Shown here: positions 45,799 to 54,603 of the stretch, piece after piece | Numbering within the stretch: the first letter of the stretch is position 1 | Layout of the letters: the number at the start of each line of letters is the position of its first letter | Origin: Lysobacterales bacterium | Lineage (GTDB): Bacteria > Pseudomonadota > Gammaproteobacteria > Xanthomonadales > BPKI01 | Assembly (NCBI GenBank): GCA_026005055.1 | Contig: BPKI01000001.1 | Coordinates: forward strand, 186,001-250,000 | Length of the DNA stretch: 64,000 bases | Direction of reading: 5' to 3' | Notes under the pieces: generated by a model | Databases searched by the model: none | Seen by the model: only the letters and a program-made list of their open reading frames with translations | Told to the model about the DNA's origin: nothing | Position numbers and translations under genes: made by a program

Positions 45799-47150
45799 AG
45801 CCAGAAGACCGTTTGCTCGCCCATCTGCTTTCCACCCCCGCCCACGCCGTGCCGGCAGAGAGCATCGCGCAGCTTCGGGTTCTCCTCTCCGATGTCCTCG
45901 CCGTCATGATCGCGGGGCTGCGCGCGCCAGTCCAACAGGCCGTCGCCGCGGCGCAAAGCCGTTGGAGCGCAGGACCGCCAAGCCCCTTCGCGCCGGCAAT
46001 CCCCGCGGCGCCCACGGAGCTCGCGTTCGCCCTCGCTTGCGCCATCCACAATCAGGAGTTCGATCCCGTTCACGAGGAGGCGGTCGTCCACCCCCTCGCC
46101 GTCCTCGGCGGCGCTCTCCTCGCCGAGCTCGCAAACCGGAAGGAGCCTCTACCGGGCCAAGCCTTCGCCACCGCCCTCGCCCTCGCGCTCGACGTCGCCG
46201 CTGCCCTCGGCCGGGCCGCGACCCAGCCGATGCGATTCTTTCGCCCGGCGATGGCGAGCGCGCTCGCGGCCACGCTCGCCATCGCCCGCCTGCGCCGCTT
46301 CGACGAGGATACGGCGCGCCGCGCGCTCGGTTTTGCGCTGTGCCAGCTCTCGGGCACCCTTCAGGCGCATGTCGAGGGCACGCCGGCGTTGGCGCTGCAG
46401 ATGGGCTTCGCGGCGGCCGCAGCACGCCGCGCCGCCGACCTCGCCGAGGCCGGGAGCGAAGGACCGCGCGAGGCGCTCTCCGGCGCTTTCGGCTATTTCG
46501 CGATTTACGAGCCTGAGGCCGATCTCTCCGTCTTCGAAGCGCTTGCGCCCGGAAGCGCCGCTTTGGAGATTTCGCTCAAGCCCTGGCCGACGGGCCGGGC
46601 GGCGCATGCCACACTCGATGCGCTGAGCAGCATTCTCGCGCGCGGGGAAACAGGCGCGCGCATCCTCGCCGTCGAGGTCCACACGCCGCCCCTGGTCGCC
46701 CGCCTGGTCGGCCGGCCATGGCGCCCCGGCATGAGCGTGAACTACGCCCGTTTGTGCCTGCCTTATCTCGTCCATCGCTTGCTCAGCGATGGAAAGCTCG
46801 ACCTCGAAAGCTTCGCCCCCGCGGCGCTGGCCGAGCCACCGCCCCTGCGGACGCGGGTCGAGGTGCAGGCTGATCCCGCGGCCGACCCGAACGCCCTCGC
46901 CCCTCAACGCGTGCACGTCGAATACACGGATGGACGCCGCGAGACGATCCTGATCGAAGAAGCGCTCGGCCATCCCAAACGACCGCTTTCGGGGCGTGAG
47001 CGCGCCGCCAAGGTTCGGCATTGCCTGTGCTTCGCCGGCCTGCCTTCCACTGCCGAGACCGCGCTTTATCGTGCCGTGGAAACCCTGATCGGCGGCGATG
47101 ATGCCCGCCTCGCCCTTTCCGAGATTCCTTGGCCGAAGCCTGCGCCATGA
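45795..47150 (+). CDS. MmgE/PrpD family protein (second copy)
   Basis: QLRVLLSDVLAVMIAGLRAPV, ALACAIHNQEFDPVHEEAVVHPLAVLGGALLA, RRALGFALCQLSGTLQA; starts at ATGA overlap. Confidence 0.87.
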   Translation: MKPEDRLLAHLLSTPAHAVPAESIAQLRVLLSDVLAVMIAGLRAPVQQAVAAAQSRWSAGPPSPFAPAIPAAPTELAFALACAIHNQEFDPVHEEAVVHPLAVLGGALLAELANRKEPLPGQAFATALALALDVAAALGRAATQPMRFFRPAMASALAATLAIARLRRFDEDTARRALGFALCQLSGTLQAHVEGTPALALQMGFAAAAARRAADLAEAGSEGPREALSGAFGYFAIYEPEADLSVFEALAPGSAALEISLKPWPTGRAAHATLDALSSILARGETGARILAVEVHTPPLVARLVGRPWRPGMSVNYARLCLPYLVHRLLSDGKLDLESFAPAALAEPPPLRTRVEVQADPAADPNALAPQRVHVEYTDGRRETILIEEALGHPKRPLSGRERAAKVRHCLCFAGLPSTAETALYRAVETLIGGDDARLALSEIPWPKPAP

Positions 47151-48532
47151 GTATCCCCACTTGGTATGAGGCGATCGAGCCTCGTCGTCTGCTCGCCGAG
47201 TATCCGATCGGCCCCGAGTTCCTCGCGCGCTTTCGCGGCATGAGCCGCGATGCGCTTCTCGCCTTGCAAGAAGAACGCTTTCGCCGCTGCCTCGAGCGCG
47301 CCTGGGAAATCCCCTTCTATCGGCGCCTGTGGGGCGAGGCCGGGATCAGCCCTGGCGACATCCGCGGCCTCGCTGACCTCCCGAAGCTGCCCACCTTCGG
47401 CAAGGCCGAGCTCATGGCCTCGGTCGAGAGCGCGCCGCCGCTCGGGGATTTTCACGGCTACGAGCCCGAGGGCCCCTGGCCGATGCTCCTGCATACGACC
47501 TCGGGCACTACTGGTCGACCTCAACCCATTCCCTTCGGGCCGCGTTCCCGCGAAGTGCAAAACATTCTCTTGGCGCGGCTTTACCTCTTGCAGGGCCTGA
47601 ATGAGCGCGACGTGGTGCATTCCGTCTATGGCCATGGGCTGATCAACGGCGGGCACTACGTGCGCGAGGCAGTCACCCGCTACACCCGCGCTCTGTTTCT
47701 CTCCGCCGGCACCGGCGTCGAGACTCGTTCCCAGCGGCAAGTCGAGATCATGCGCGATTTTCGGGCGACGGTGCTCATCGGCTTCGCCGACTACCTGCGC
47801 AAGCTCGCCGATGTGGCGCGCACCGCCGGCATCGAGCCCGGCCGCGACATCCCCCTGCGCATGATCAGCGGCCATCTCGGACGCGAAGACCGCGAGCAGC
47901 TCGCCGCCGCCTGGGGCGGGGCCGAGCTTTTCGATTGGTACGGGGTGGGCGACACCGGCGCCATCGCCGGCGAGGGCCCCGACCACAGCGGCCTTCACCT
48001 GCTCGAAGATGCGCATTACGTCGAGATCTTGCGCCTCGAGGATGGGCAGCCGGCCGCCGCCGATGAGAGCGGGGATCTCGTGGTCACCTGCCTTTACAAG
48101 GACGATCTCTATCCGATCATCCGCTTCAACACCCACGACGTGACCCGCCTCGTGCCCGGCGAGAATCCCCTTGGCCTTCCGTTCCGCCGGATCGAGGGTT
48201 TTCTCGGGCGCAGCGACCAGATGGTCAAGATTCGCGGCATCAACGTTTTCCCGCAGGCGCTCGTGGGTCATCTCGCCGAGCTTCCGGACGCGACCGGCGA
48301 GTACTTCTGCATCGCCCGGCGCGACCCGAGCGGCCGCGAGGAGCTGCTGGTGCGCATCGAGACGCGAAACCCAAGCGACCCCGCCCTCGCCGAGCGCGCC
48401 CGCGAGCTCCTTCGCGCCCGCCTCGGCCTCGAGGTGCTCATCGAGCTGGTGCCGCCCGGGGCCACCGCTGCCGACACCGGCATCGAAACGCGCCAGAAAC
48501 CGCTGAGGCTGCGCGATGAGCGATTTTCCTAA
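47147..48532 (+). CDS. Phenylacetate-CoA ligase (PaaK)-like adenylate-forming enzyme
   Basis: PFYRRLWGEAGISPGDIRGLADLPKLPTFGKAELMAS, LLHTTSGTTGRPQPIPFG, DWYGVGDTGAIAGEG, DLYPIIRFNTHDVTRLV, QMVKIRGINVFPQAL. Confidence 0.92.
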   Translation: MSIPTWYEAIEPRRLLAEYPIGPEFLARFRGMSRDALLALQEERFRRCLERAWEIPFYRRLWGEAGISPGDIRGLADLPKLPTFGKAELMASVESAPPLGDFHGYEPEGPWPMLLHTTSGTTGRPQPIPFGPRSREVQNILLARLYLLQGLNERDVVHSVYGHGLINGGHYVREAVTRYTRALFLSAGTGVETRSQRQVEIMRDFRATVLIGFADYLRKLADVARTAGIEPGRDIPLRMISGHLGREDREQLAAAWGGAELFDWYGVGDTGAIAGEGPDHSGLHLLEDAHYVEILRLEDGQPAAADESGDLVVTCLYKDDLYPIIRFNTHDVTRLVPGENPLGLPFRRIEGFLGRSDQMVKIRGINVFPQALVGHLAELPDATGEYFCIARRDPSGREELLVRIETRNPSDPALAERARELLRARLGLEVLIELVPPGATAADTGIETRQKPLRLRDERFS

Positions 48533-49889
48533 GCCGCTCGCGCGGGCGGATGCCACCGCCCAGCTCGAAGCCTTGGCCGGCGGCGCGATCAGCGCCAAGG
48601 CCCTGCTCGCTGAGCATCTGGAAGCGATCGCTCGTCGCGATGCCGCTCTCGGTTGCTTCTGGCATCTCGATCCCGAGGGCGCCATGCGCCAGGCGGAGGA
48701 AGCCGACCAGAGACGCTTGGCCGGCGAGGCGCGGCCGCTCGAGGGGCTGTTCCTCGCGGTCAAGGACAACATCGATGTCAGGGGAATGCCCACCACCGCC
48801 GGGATGGCCACGCGCCGCGGCCGGATCGCCGCCGATGATGCCGAGGTGGTGCGTCGGCTGCGCGCGGCAGGTGCGATCATCCTCGGCAAGCTCTCGATGC
48901 ACGAAGCGGCGCTCGGCGCCGACAACGACAATCCCCACTTCGGCCGCTGCCACAACCCGCACCGCCTCGGTTACACCCCAGGCGGATCCTCCGGAGGCTC
49001 GGGCGCAGCCGTGGCGGCAGGGCTGGTGCCGATCGCGCTCGGCACCGACAGCATGGGTTCGGTGCGCATCCCCGGTGCCTACTGCGGGGTCTTCGCCCTC
49101 AAACCGAGCCTCGGCTTGGTCTCGACCCGTGGCGTGGTGCCGGTCTCGGCGCGTCTTGATACCGTGGGCTGGCTCGCCCGCTCAGCCCGCGACCTCAGGC
49201 TGTTTCTGCCGATCCTCGCCGGCTTCGATCCGAGTTGCCCTTCAAGCCGCGAGATCCCGCTCGCGGCCGTTGCTCCGCCAGAGCGACTTCTCGCCCTGCA
49301 CCCTCAAGGCGACTGTGAGCCCAAGGTGCGCGAGGCCTTCGCCCGCGCCCTCGCCGCCTGCCGCAGCATCGCTGCCCGCATCGCCGAGGAGGCGCTTCCC
49401 GATGGGGAAAAGCTCGCGCGCTGGCGGCGCGCCGGGCTTTTGCTCTGCGAAGCCGAAATGCTCAATGTGCACGAGCAGGATTGGCGCGAGCGGCCGGATC
49501 TGTTCTCGGATCGCCTGCGCTCCATGCTCCGCTTCGCCGAAGCGCGCTCGGCCGCCGAGCTCGCCCGCGCCCTCCTTCGCATCGACGAGGCGCGGTGTTT
49601 TCTCTTCGAACGCTTGGCTGAAGCCGAGGCCCTGATCATGCCCACGACCCCGCAGCGCGCCTTCGCTTTCGGTGCGCCCGTCCCCGCCGATCAAGCGGAT
49701 TACACCTGCCTCGCGAGCCTCGCCGGCTGCCCCGCGCTGCAGGTGCCGATCGCCATGGAGGCGGGCGAGCTTCCCGCAGGGGTTCAGCTCATCGGCCGTC
49801 CGGGAAGCGAAGCGCACCTGATCGCGCTCGCCGAAGCGCTCGCCAGCGCATTCGAGCCTTCGATACACGCCATTGAGCCCGTCCCATGA
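48516..49889 (+). CDS. Amidase signature family hydrolase (AtzE/GatA-like)
   Basis: LEGLFLAVKDNIDVRGMPTTAGM, YTPGGSSGGSGAAVAAGLVPIALGTDSMGSVRIPGAYCGVFALKPS: Ser-cisSer-Lys in place. Confidence 0.95.
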   Translation: MSDFPKPLARADATAQLEALAGGAISAKALLAEHLEAIARRDAALGCFWHLDPEGAMRQAEEADQRRLAGEARPLEGLFLAVKDNIDVRGMPTTAGMATRRGRIAADDAEVVRRLRAAGAIILGKLSMHEAALGADNDNPHFGRCHNPHRLGYTPGGSSGGSGAAVAAGLVPIALGTDSMGSVRIPGAYCGVFALKPSLGLVSTRGVVPVSARLDTVGWLARSARDLRLFLPILAGFDPSCPSSREIPLAAVAPPERLLALHPQGDCEPKVREAFARALAACRSIAARIAEEALPDGEKLARWRRAGLLLCEAEMLNVHEQDWRERPDLFSDRLRSMLRFAEARSAAELARALLRIDEARCFLFERLAEAEALIMPTTPQRAFAFGAPVPADQADYTCLASLAGCPALQVPIAMEAGELPAGVQLIGRPGSEAHLIALAEALASAFEPSIHAIEPVP

Positions 49890-51109
49890 AGCCGCTCTCA
49901 GGCCTCTTCGTCCTCGACCTCTCGCGCATCCTCGCCGGGCCGTGGTGCACCCAGCTATTGGCCGATCTCGGCGCCCGGGTGGTCAAGATCGAAAAGCCCG
50001 GCGAAGGCGATGACACCCGCCGCTGGGGCCCGCCGTTCTTGCTCGACAAAGAAGGCCGTCCGACCGCCGAATCGGCGTATTACCTCGCCTGCAACCGCGG
50101 CAAGGAATCCCTCGCTCTCGATTTCACCAAGCCCGGGGGCAAGGCGGTGCTGCTCAAGCTCCTCGAGCGCGCCGATGTCCTGGTCGAGAACTTCAAGGTC
50201 GGCGGGCTTGCCAAGTACGGCCTCGGCTACACCGACCTCGCGCCGCACTTTCCGAAGCTGATCTACTGCTCGATCACCGGCTTCGGGCAAAGCGGTCCGT
50301 ATGCGTCGCGGCCCGGTTACGATGCCGCCATCCAGGCCATGGGCGGCTTGATGAGCATCACCGGCGAGCGGGACGATCGGCCGGGCGGCGGCCCGCAGAA
50401 GGTGGGGGTGGCGGTGGCCGATCTCATGGCGGGGATGTACGCCGCCGTGAGCATCCTCGCCGCCTTGCGCGAGCGCGATCGCTCCGGCCGCGGCTGCCAC
50501 CTCGATGTCAGCCTGCTCGATTGTCAGGTCGCTTGGCTTGCGAATCAGGCGACCAACTACCTGATCGGCGGCATCGTGCCGCGCCGCGAGGGCACCGCCC
50601 ATCCCAACATCGTGCCCTACCAAGCCTTCGCCTGCGCCGATGGCCACCTCATGCTCGCCGTCGGCAACGATGCCCAATTCGCCCGCTTCGCCGCCCTCGC
50701 CGGGCATCCGGAATGGGCCGACGACCCGCGCTTTGCCACCAACCCCGCCCGCGTCGCCCACCGCGAGGCGCTCATCGCCCTGATCGCCGAGGTCATGCGC
50801 CAGCGTCCGCGCCAGGCTTGGCTTTCGGCCCTGGAAGCGGCAGGGGTTCCTGCCGCGCCGATCAACGATCTTGCGGAGGTCTTCGCCGATCCACAGGTGA
50901 AGGCGCGGGGCCTGGTGCAGCCGCTACCGCATCCCGCCGCTGGTCAGGTCGCGCTGGTCCGCCAACCGGTGCTCTTCGATGGCGCGCCCCTTTTCAGCGA
51001 GCGGTCGCCTCCGACTTTGGGACAGCAAGGGCCTGAGCTTCTCGCGGAGTTGGGACTGAGTGCGGAGGCGCTCGCTAGACTGCGTGAGGAGGGCGCCATC
51101 GATCGATGA
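49886..51109 (+). CDS. CoA transferase family III (CaiB/BaiF)
   Basis: LFVLDLSRILAGPWCTQLLADLGARVVKIEKPGEGDDTRRWGPPFL, ADVLVENFKVGGLAKYGLGYTDLAPHFPKLIYCSITGFGQSGPYASRPGYD. Confidence 0.96.
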   Translation: MKPLSGLFVLDLSRILAGPWCTQLLADLGARVVKIEKPGEGDDTRRWGPPFLLDKEGRPTAESAYYLACNRGKESLALDFTKPGGKAVLLKLLERADVLVENFKVGGLAKYGLGYTDLAPHFPKLIYCSITGFGQSGPYASRPGYDAAIQAMGGLMSITGERDDRPGGGPQKVGVAVADLMAGMYAAVSILAALRERDRSGRGCHLDVSLLDCQVAWLANQATNYLIGGIVPRREGTAHPNIVPYQAFACADGHLMLAVGNDAQFARFAALAGHPEWADDPRFATNPARVAHREALIALIAEVMRQRPRQAWLSALEAAGVPAAPINDLAEVFADPQVKARGLVQPLPHPAAGQVALVRQPVLFDGAPLFSERSPPTLGQQGPELLAELGLSAEALARLREEGAIDR

Positions 51110-51178
51110 TCCTCTCGGTTTGACTCTCCCCGGGACGAGACCTGAAACTGGTGCCTCCTCCGCCGCGAATCCTCCGCC

Positions 51179-51628
51179 ATGCGCCAACTGCTCTCCCGGA
51201 TCGTTCTCGCCCTGGTCGTCGCACTACCCGCGACGGCCTCGAGCGAGACCATCACCCGACTCACGGGCGAGCAACTGCTCGCGATCCTCGGCGATCTCGG
51301 CTACACCGGCGGCGAGATCGACGAAGACGGCGATGTGATCGTTCGCATGAGCGGTTACCGGGTCCTACTCCTCCTCGGCTCGTTCAAGGGCGAATCCCTG
51401 ATGGCGCGCTTCGCGGCCGCGGGAACCGCGGCGGACTGCGCCTGGGCGAATGACTGGAACCGCGAGATGCGCCTGGCCCGCGTCTACCTCGACGCCGAGG
51501 GCGACCCGGTGTTGGAGGCCGAGATCGCCTTCGAAGGCGGCATCGAGCGTGCCAACCTCGCGCATTTCCTCACCGCCTACGGCAGGATGCTCGAACTGTT
51601 CTTGCTGCGCGTTCCGCGCAAGGGATGA
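51179..51628 (+). CDS. Secreted YbjN-like protein
   Basis: Signal peptide MRQLLSRIVLALVVALPATASS; LLAILGDLGYTGGEIDEDGDVIVRMSGYRVLLLLGS...VNDWNRE-like NDWNREMRLARVYLDAEGDPVLEAEIAFEGGI. Confidence 0.72.
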   Translation: MRQLLSRIVLALVVALPATASSETITRLTGEQLLAILGDLGYTGGEIDEDGDVIVRMSGYRVLLLLGSFKGESLMARFAAAGTAADCAWANDWNREMRLARVYLDAEGDPVLEAEIAFEGGIERANLAHFLTAYGRMLELFLLRVPRKG

Positions 51629-52653
51629 GCAAGGGATCGAGGCCCCAAAGCGCTGAGGACCGCGTTTCACCCCTCTCGTGGGGAGCGGTCGCCCTCGCCT
51701 GGGGTTTGCCCGCCATCCTCCTCGGACTTTGGATCGGGCCGCCTTCAGTCCCGCTCCTCATGGCGGTCGCCGCGCTGCTGTTCGGTTTGTTCGGCGCCCT
51801 GGCCGAGCGTCTCGCTCCGGTGCGCGCCGCATCGTCTTGGACGCTCGCCTTCCTCGCAGCAGCCCTGGCCGCGGCGTGGACCAGCCTGCAAAGTCCGTCG
51901 CTGTCCTCACCGCTCTTCGCCCTGCTCGGACTGCCGCTGCTCTTCGGGATCTTCCGGGCACGAACTCTACTTCAGGCAAGCTTGGTCCCGCTCATCCTCG
52001 TCCTTCCGCCGCTCGCCCTCCAGCTCGCCGCGGGATCGTTCGCCGTCGAGGCGCGCGATGGGGCCCTGCTGGTTGGAGCGGCAGTCCTCGCCCTCGCGCT
52101 ACGCCAGGAACGCCAGCGCATGCTCGAGCTCGCCCGCACGCTCGAAGCTGAGCTGATGCAGCGATCGGCCCTCGACGCGCTTACTGGAGTCCTCCAGCGC
52201 TCCGCCTTCGAGAGCCGCGCTCCGGAAGTGTTGTGGCTCTGCGACCTGAGGGACGCACCCTTGTCCCTGCTTCGGCTCGATCTGGACCGTCTGAAGCGAC
52301 TCAACGAAAAACTGGGTTACGCCGCCGGCGATACTCTCATCCAGCAACTTGGCGAGCTCATCCGTCGCCAACTGCGACAAGGGGACCTGCTCGCTCGTCT
52401 CGGCGGAGGCGGATTCGTCGCCTTGCTTCCTGGAGCCTCCCTCGACGCGGCACTGAGGGTGGCGGAGCGCATCCGCCGGGAATGCGAGCGGCTGTCGGAG
52501 CCCGCTGGATGCACGCTGAGCGCAGGGGTCGCGCAGCGCCACCGAGACGAATCGCTCGCCGATCTCATCGCCCGCGCCGACGGCGCCTTGGAACGAGCCA
52601 AACGGCTCGGTCGAAACCGGGTGGAGGTGTCCAATCTCGAAGCCCGCGCATGA
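51625..52653 (+). CDS. Membrane protein with degenerate GGDEF domain
   Basis: DALTGVLQRSAFESR, LDLDRLKRLNEKLGYAAGDTLIQQL, LARLGGGGFVALLPGASL: GGGGF replaces GG(D/E)EF. Confidence 0.88.
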   Translation: MSKGSRPQSAEDRVSPLSWGAVALAWGLPAILLGLWIGPPSVPLLMAVAALLFGLFGALAERLAPVRAASSWTLAFLAAALAAAWTSLQSPSLSSPLFALLGLPLLFGIFRARTLLQASLVPLILVLPPLALQLAAGSFAVEARDGALLVGAAVLALALRQERQRMLELARTLEAELMQRSALDALTGVLQRSAFESRAPEVLWLCDLRDAPLSLLRLDLDRLKRLNEKLGYAAGDTLIQQLGELIRRQLRQGDLLARLGGGGFVALLPGASLDAALRVAERIRRECERLSEPAGCTLSAGVAQRHRDESLADLIARADGALERAKRLGRNRVEVSNLEARA

Positions 52654-52672
52654 AGAGGCATCGCCCGAAGCG

Positions 52673-53056
52673 GTGATGATCCTCCTGCCGCGCCGAGACG
52701 GTCGCCTGCTCTTCATCCGGCGCGGTCCCAGCGGCCCGCGTCCCGGTTACTGGTCGCCGCCCTCCGGGCGGATCGCCCCCGGAGAGCGTCCAGAGGAGAC
52801 GGTACGACGGGAGGCGCTCGAGGAGCTTGGCATCGAGGTCGAGCCCTTGGCCGAAATCTGGCAGAGCCAAAGCGACGACGGGCGCTTCCGATTGCGCTGG
52901 TGGCTGGTTCGAACCGATGCGAGCCCGAGGGCGGCTTCGCCTGAGGTCGCCGAGCTCGCTTGGGTGGCCCCGAGCGAACTCTGGCGGCTCTCGCCGCACT
53001 TCCCCGAGCACGAGGAGGTCCTCGCCCGAATCGCGGGAGAGCTCTTCAGGCCCTAG
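52673..53056 (+). CDS. NUDIX hydrolase
   Basis: WSPPSGRIAPGERPEETVRREALEELGIEVE matches the NUDIX box. Confidence 0.93.
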   Translation: MMILLPRRDGRLLFIRRGPSGPRPGYWSPPSGRIAPGERPEETVRREALEELGIEVEPLAEIWQSQSDDGRFRLRWWLVRTDASPRAASPEVAELAWVAPSELWRLSPHFPEHEEVLARIAGELFRP

Positions 53057-54038
53057 CGGCTGGCCCCTGCGGGTCTTCGAGCGCCTGCGCCAGTTCCCGC
53101 AAATCCTCGACATGCTCCTGCCAGAAGATCGGCTCGGCGAGCTGCGGGAAAGCCCGCGGGAAGGCGGGATCCCGCCAGCGCTCGGCGATCCAACCCACCC
53201 AATGCGCCTGACGCACGGCGCGAAGCAGCGGCACCCAGGCAAAGGCGGCATCCGCGATCTCCCCGAAAAGACGATAGCCCTCGAGCAGCGCCTGGCGATC
53301 CGGCGAGGGATGAGCGGCATCCTCCGCGGGCAGCATCCAAAGGTCCTGCACCGGCGGGCCGAGCACGGCGTCGTCGAAATCGAGCAGCAGCAGAGCCTCC
53401 TCGCGATCGTCCCAAAGGATGTTGCCGCGATGGAGGTCGCCGTGTAGACGAAGCATCGGCTGCGATGGGAGGCGGGGAATCGCCTTGGCGGCCGCCTCGG
53501 CGAGAAGGCGGGAAGCCTCTGCGTAGGCCGCGGCGAGCACGGGCGGAATCAGGCCCGAGGAAAGTGCCTGCTCGCGCGCGCGACGGATCGAAGCGATCGG
53601 GTCGAAGCGCGGACGAGCGAGAAAGTCGCCCCGGACCCCCACCGCGTGAAGCCTGGCGATGAGAGCCCCCAGCCGGTAGAGCGCCTCCGCACCGCCCTCG
53701 AAGGAACGCCCGCCGCGCGCGGGAAAGAGGGCGTAACGGAAGCCGCGCAAGCGATGAAGGGTATTCCCCGCGAAGCGAAACGCCGGCACCACCGGCAGGT
53801 CGGAGGCGGCCAGCTCCGCGAGAAAGGCATGTTCCTCGAGGATGGCCTCGTCCGACCAGCGCTTGGGCCGGTAGAACTTGAGCACCACGGCATCGCCGGT
53901 TTCGAGGCCGACGCGGAAAACGCGGTTTTCGAAACTGTTCAGTGCCAGGAGCTCGCCGCTCGGGCGCAAGCCGAGTTTCTCCGCGGCGGCGAGGATGGTC
54001 TCCGGGCGTAGCCCGGCGAACGGGCGGCCGCCGCTCAC
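53046..54038 (-). CDS. SrkA/YihE-like aminoglycoside phosphotransferase-fold kinase
   Basis: ALNSFENRVFRVGLETGDAVVLKFYRPKRWSDEAILEEHAFLAELAASDLPVV, RLHGDLHRGNILWDDREEALLLLDFDDAVLGPPVQDLWML. GTG start near 54038 inferred. Confidence 0.9.
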   Translation of the reverse strand: MSGGRPFAGLRPETILAAAEKLGLRPSGELLALNSFENRVFRVGLETGDAVVLKFYRPKRWSDEAILEEHAFLAELAASDLPVVPAFRFAGNTLHRLRGFRYALFPARGGRSFEGGAEALYRLGALIARLHAVGVRGDFLARPRFDPIASIRRAREQALSSGLIPPVLAAAYAEASRLLAEAAAKAIPRLPSQPMLRLHGDLHRGNILWDDREEALLLLDFDDAVLGPPVQDLWMLPAEDAAHPSPDRQALLEGYRLFGEIADAAFAWVPLLRAVRQAHWVGWIAERWRDPAFPRAFPQLAEPIFWQEHVEDLRELAQALEDPQGPAARA

Positions 54039-54460
54039 TGCTTGGCGGTGATCGCGACCGTGAGCCGGGCGACGCAGCATAGACGCCCGTGATCGTCCTC
54101 GATGCGGATTTCCCACACTTGGGTGGCACGGCCGAGGTGTATCGGCCGTGCCGTACCCGTGACGTGACCTCGCGTCACCGGCCGAGTGTGGTTGGCGTTG
54201 ACGTCCAAGCCCACCGCGATCGAGCTGCCGGGCTCGAGGCAGAGGTTGGCGGCCAGGGAACCCAGGCTCTCGGCCAAGGCCACCGACGCGCCCCCATGCA
54301 AGAGACCGAAGGGCTGGCGGGTGCGCTCATCCACCGGCATCCGCCCGCGCACGTAGTCCTCCCCGATCTCGATGATCTCGATGCCGAGAGCCTCATCGAG
54401 GGTGCCTCGCTGCCACCGGCGAAGCTCTTCGAGTGCAGGGCGGCGTTTCCAGATGGGCAT
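54035..54460 (-). CDS. Hotdog-fold thioesterase (PaaI/MenI-like)
   Basis: RGRMPVDERTRQPFGLLHGGASVALAESLGSLAANLCLEPGSSIAVGLDVNANHTRPVTRGHVTGTARPIHLGRATQVWEIRI. Confidence 0.94.
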   Translation of the reverse strand: MPIWKRRPALEELRRWQRGTLDEALGIEIIEIGEDYVRGRMPVDERTRQPFGLLHGGASVALAESLGSLAANLCLEPGSSIAVGLDVNANHTRPVTRGHVTGTARPIHLGRATQVWEIRIEDDHGRLCCVARLTVAITAKQ

Positions 54461-54603
54461 GGCGATCGTCGCGGGCGAATGGCACGGGAAGATGCCCCAA
54501 GCAGGCGAGCTTAGGCAAGCCAGCCGTGACTTGCGGCAGAGGACGGGGAAGCCGGAAACCGCGAGGATGCACTCGCTACCGTGTTCGGAGAAGGAGCCTG
54601 CTG

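Noticed and set aside
47066-48955. 629-aa minus-strand ORF
   Set aside because: Antisense to PaaK-like and amidase genes with clear motifs.
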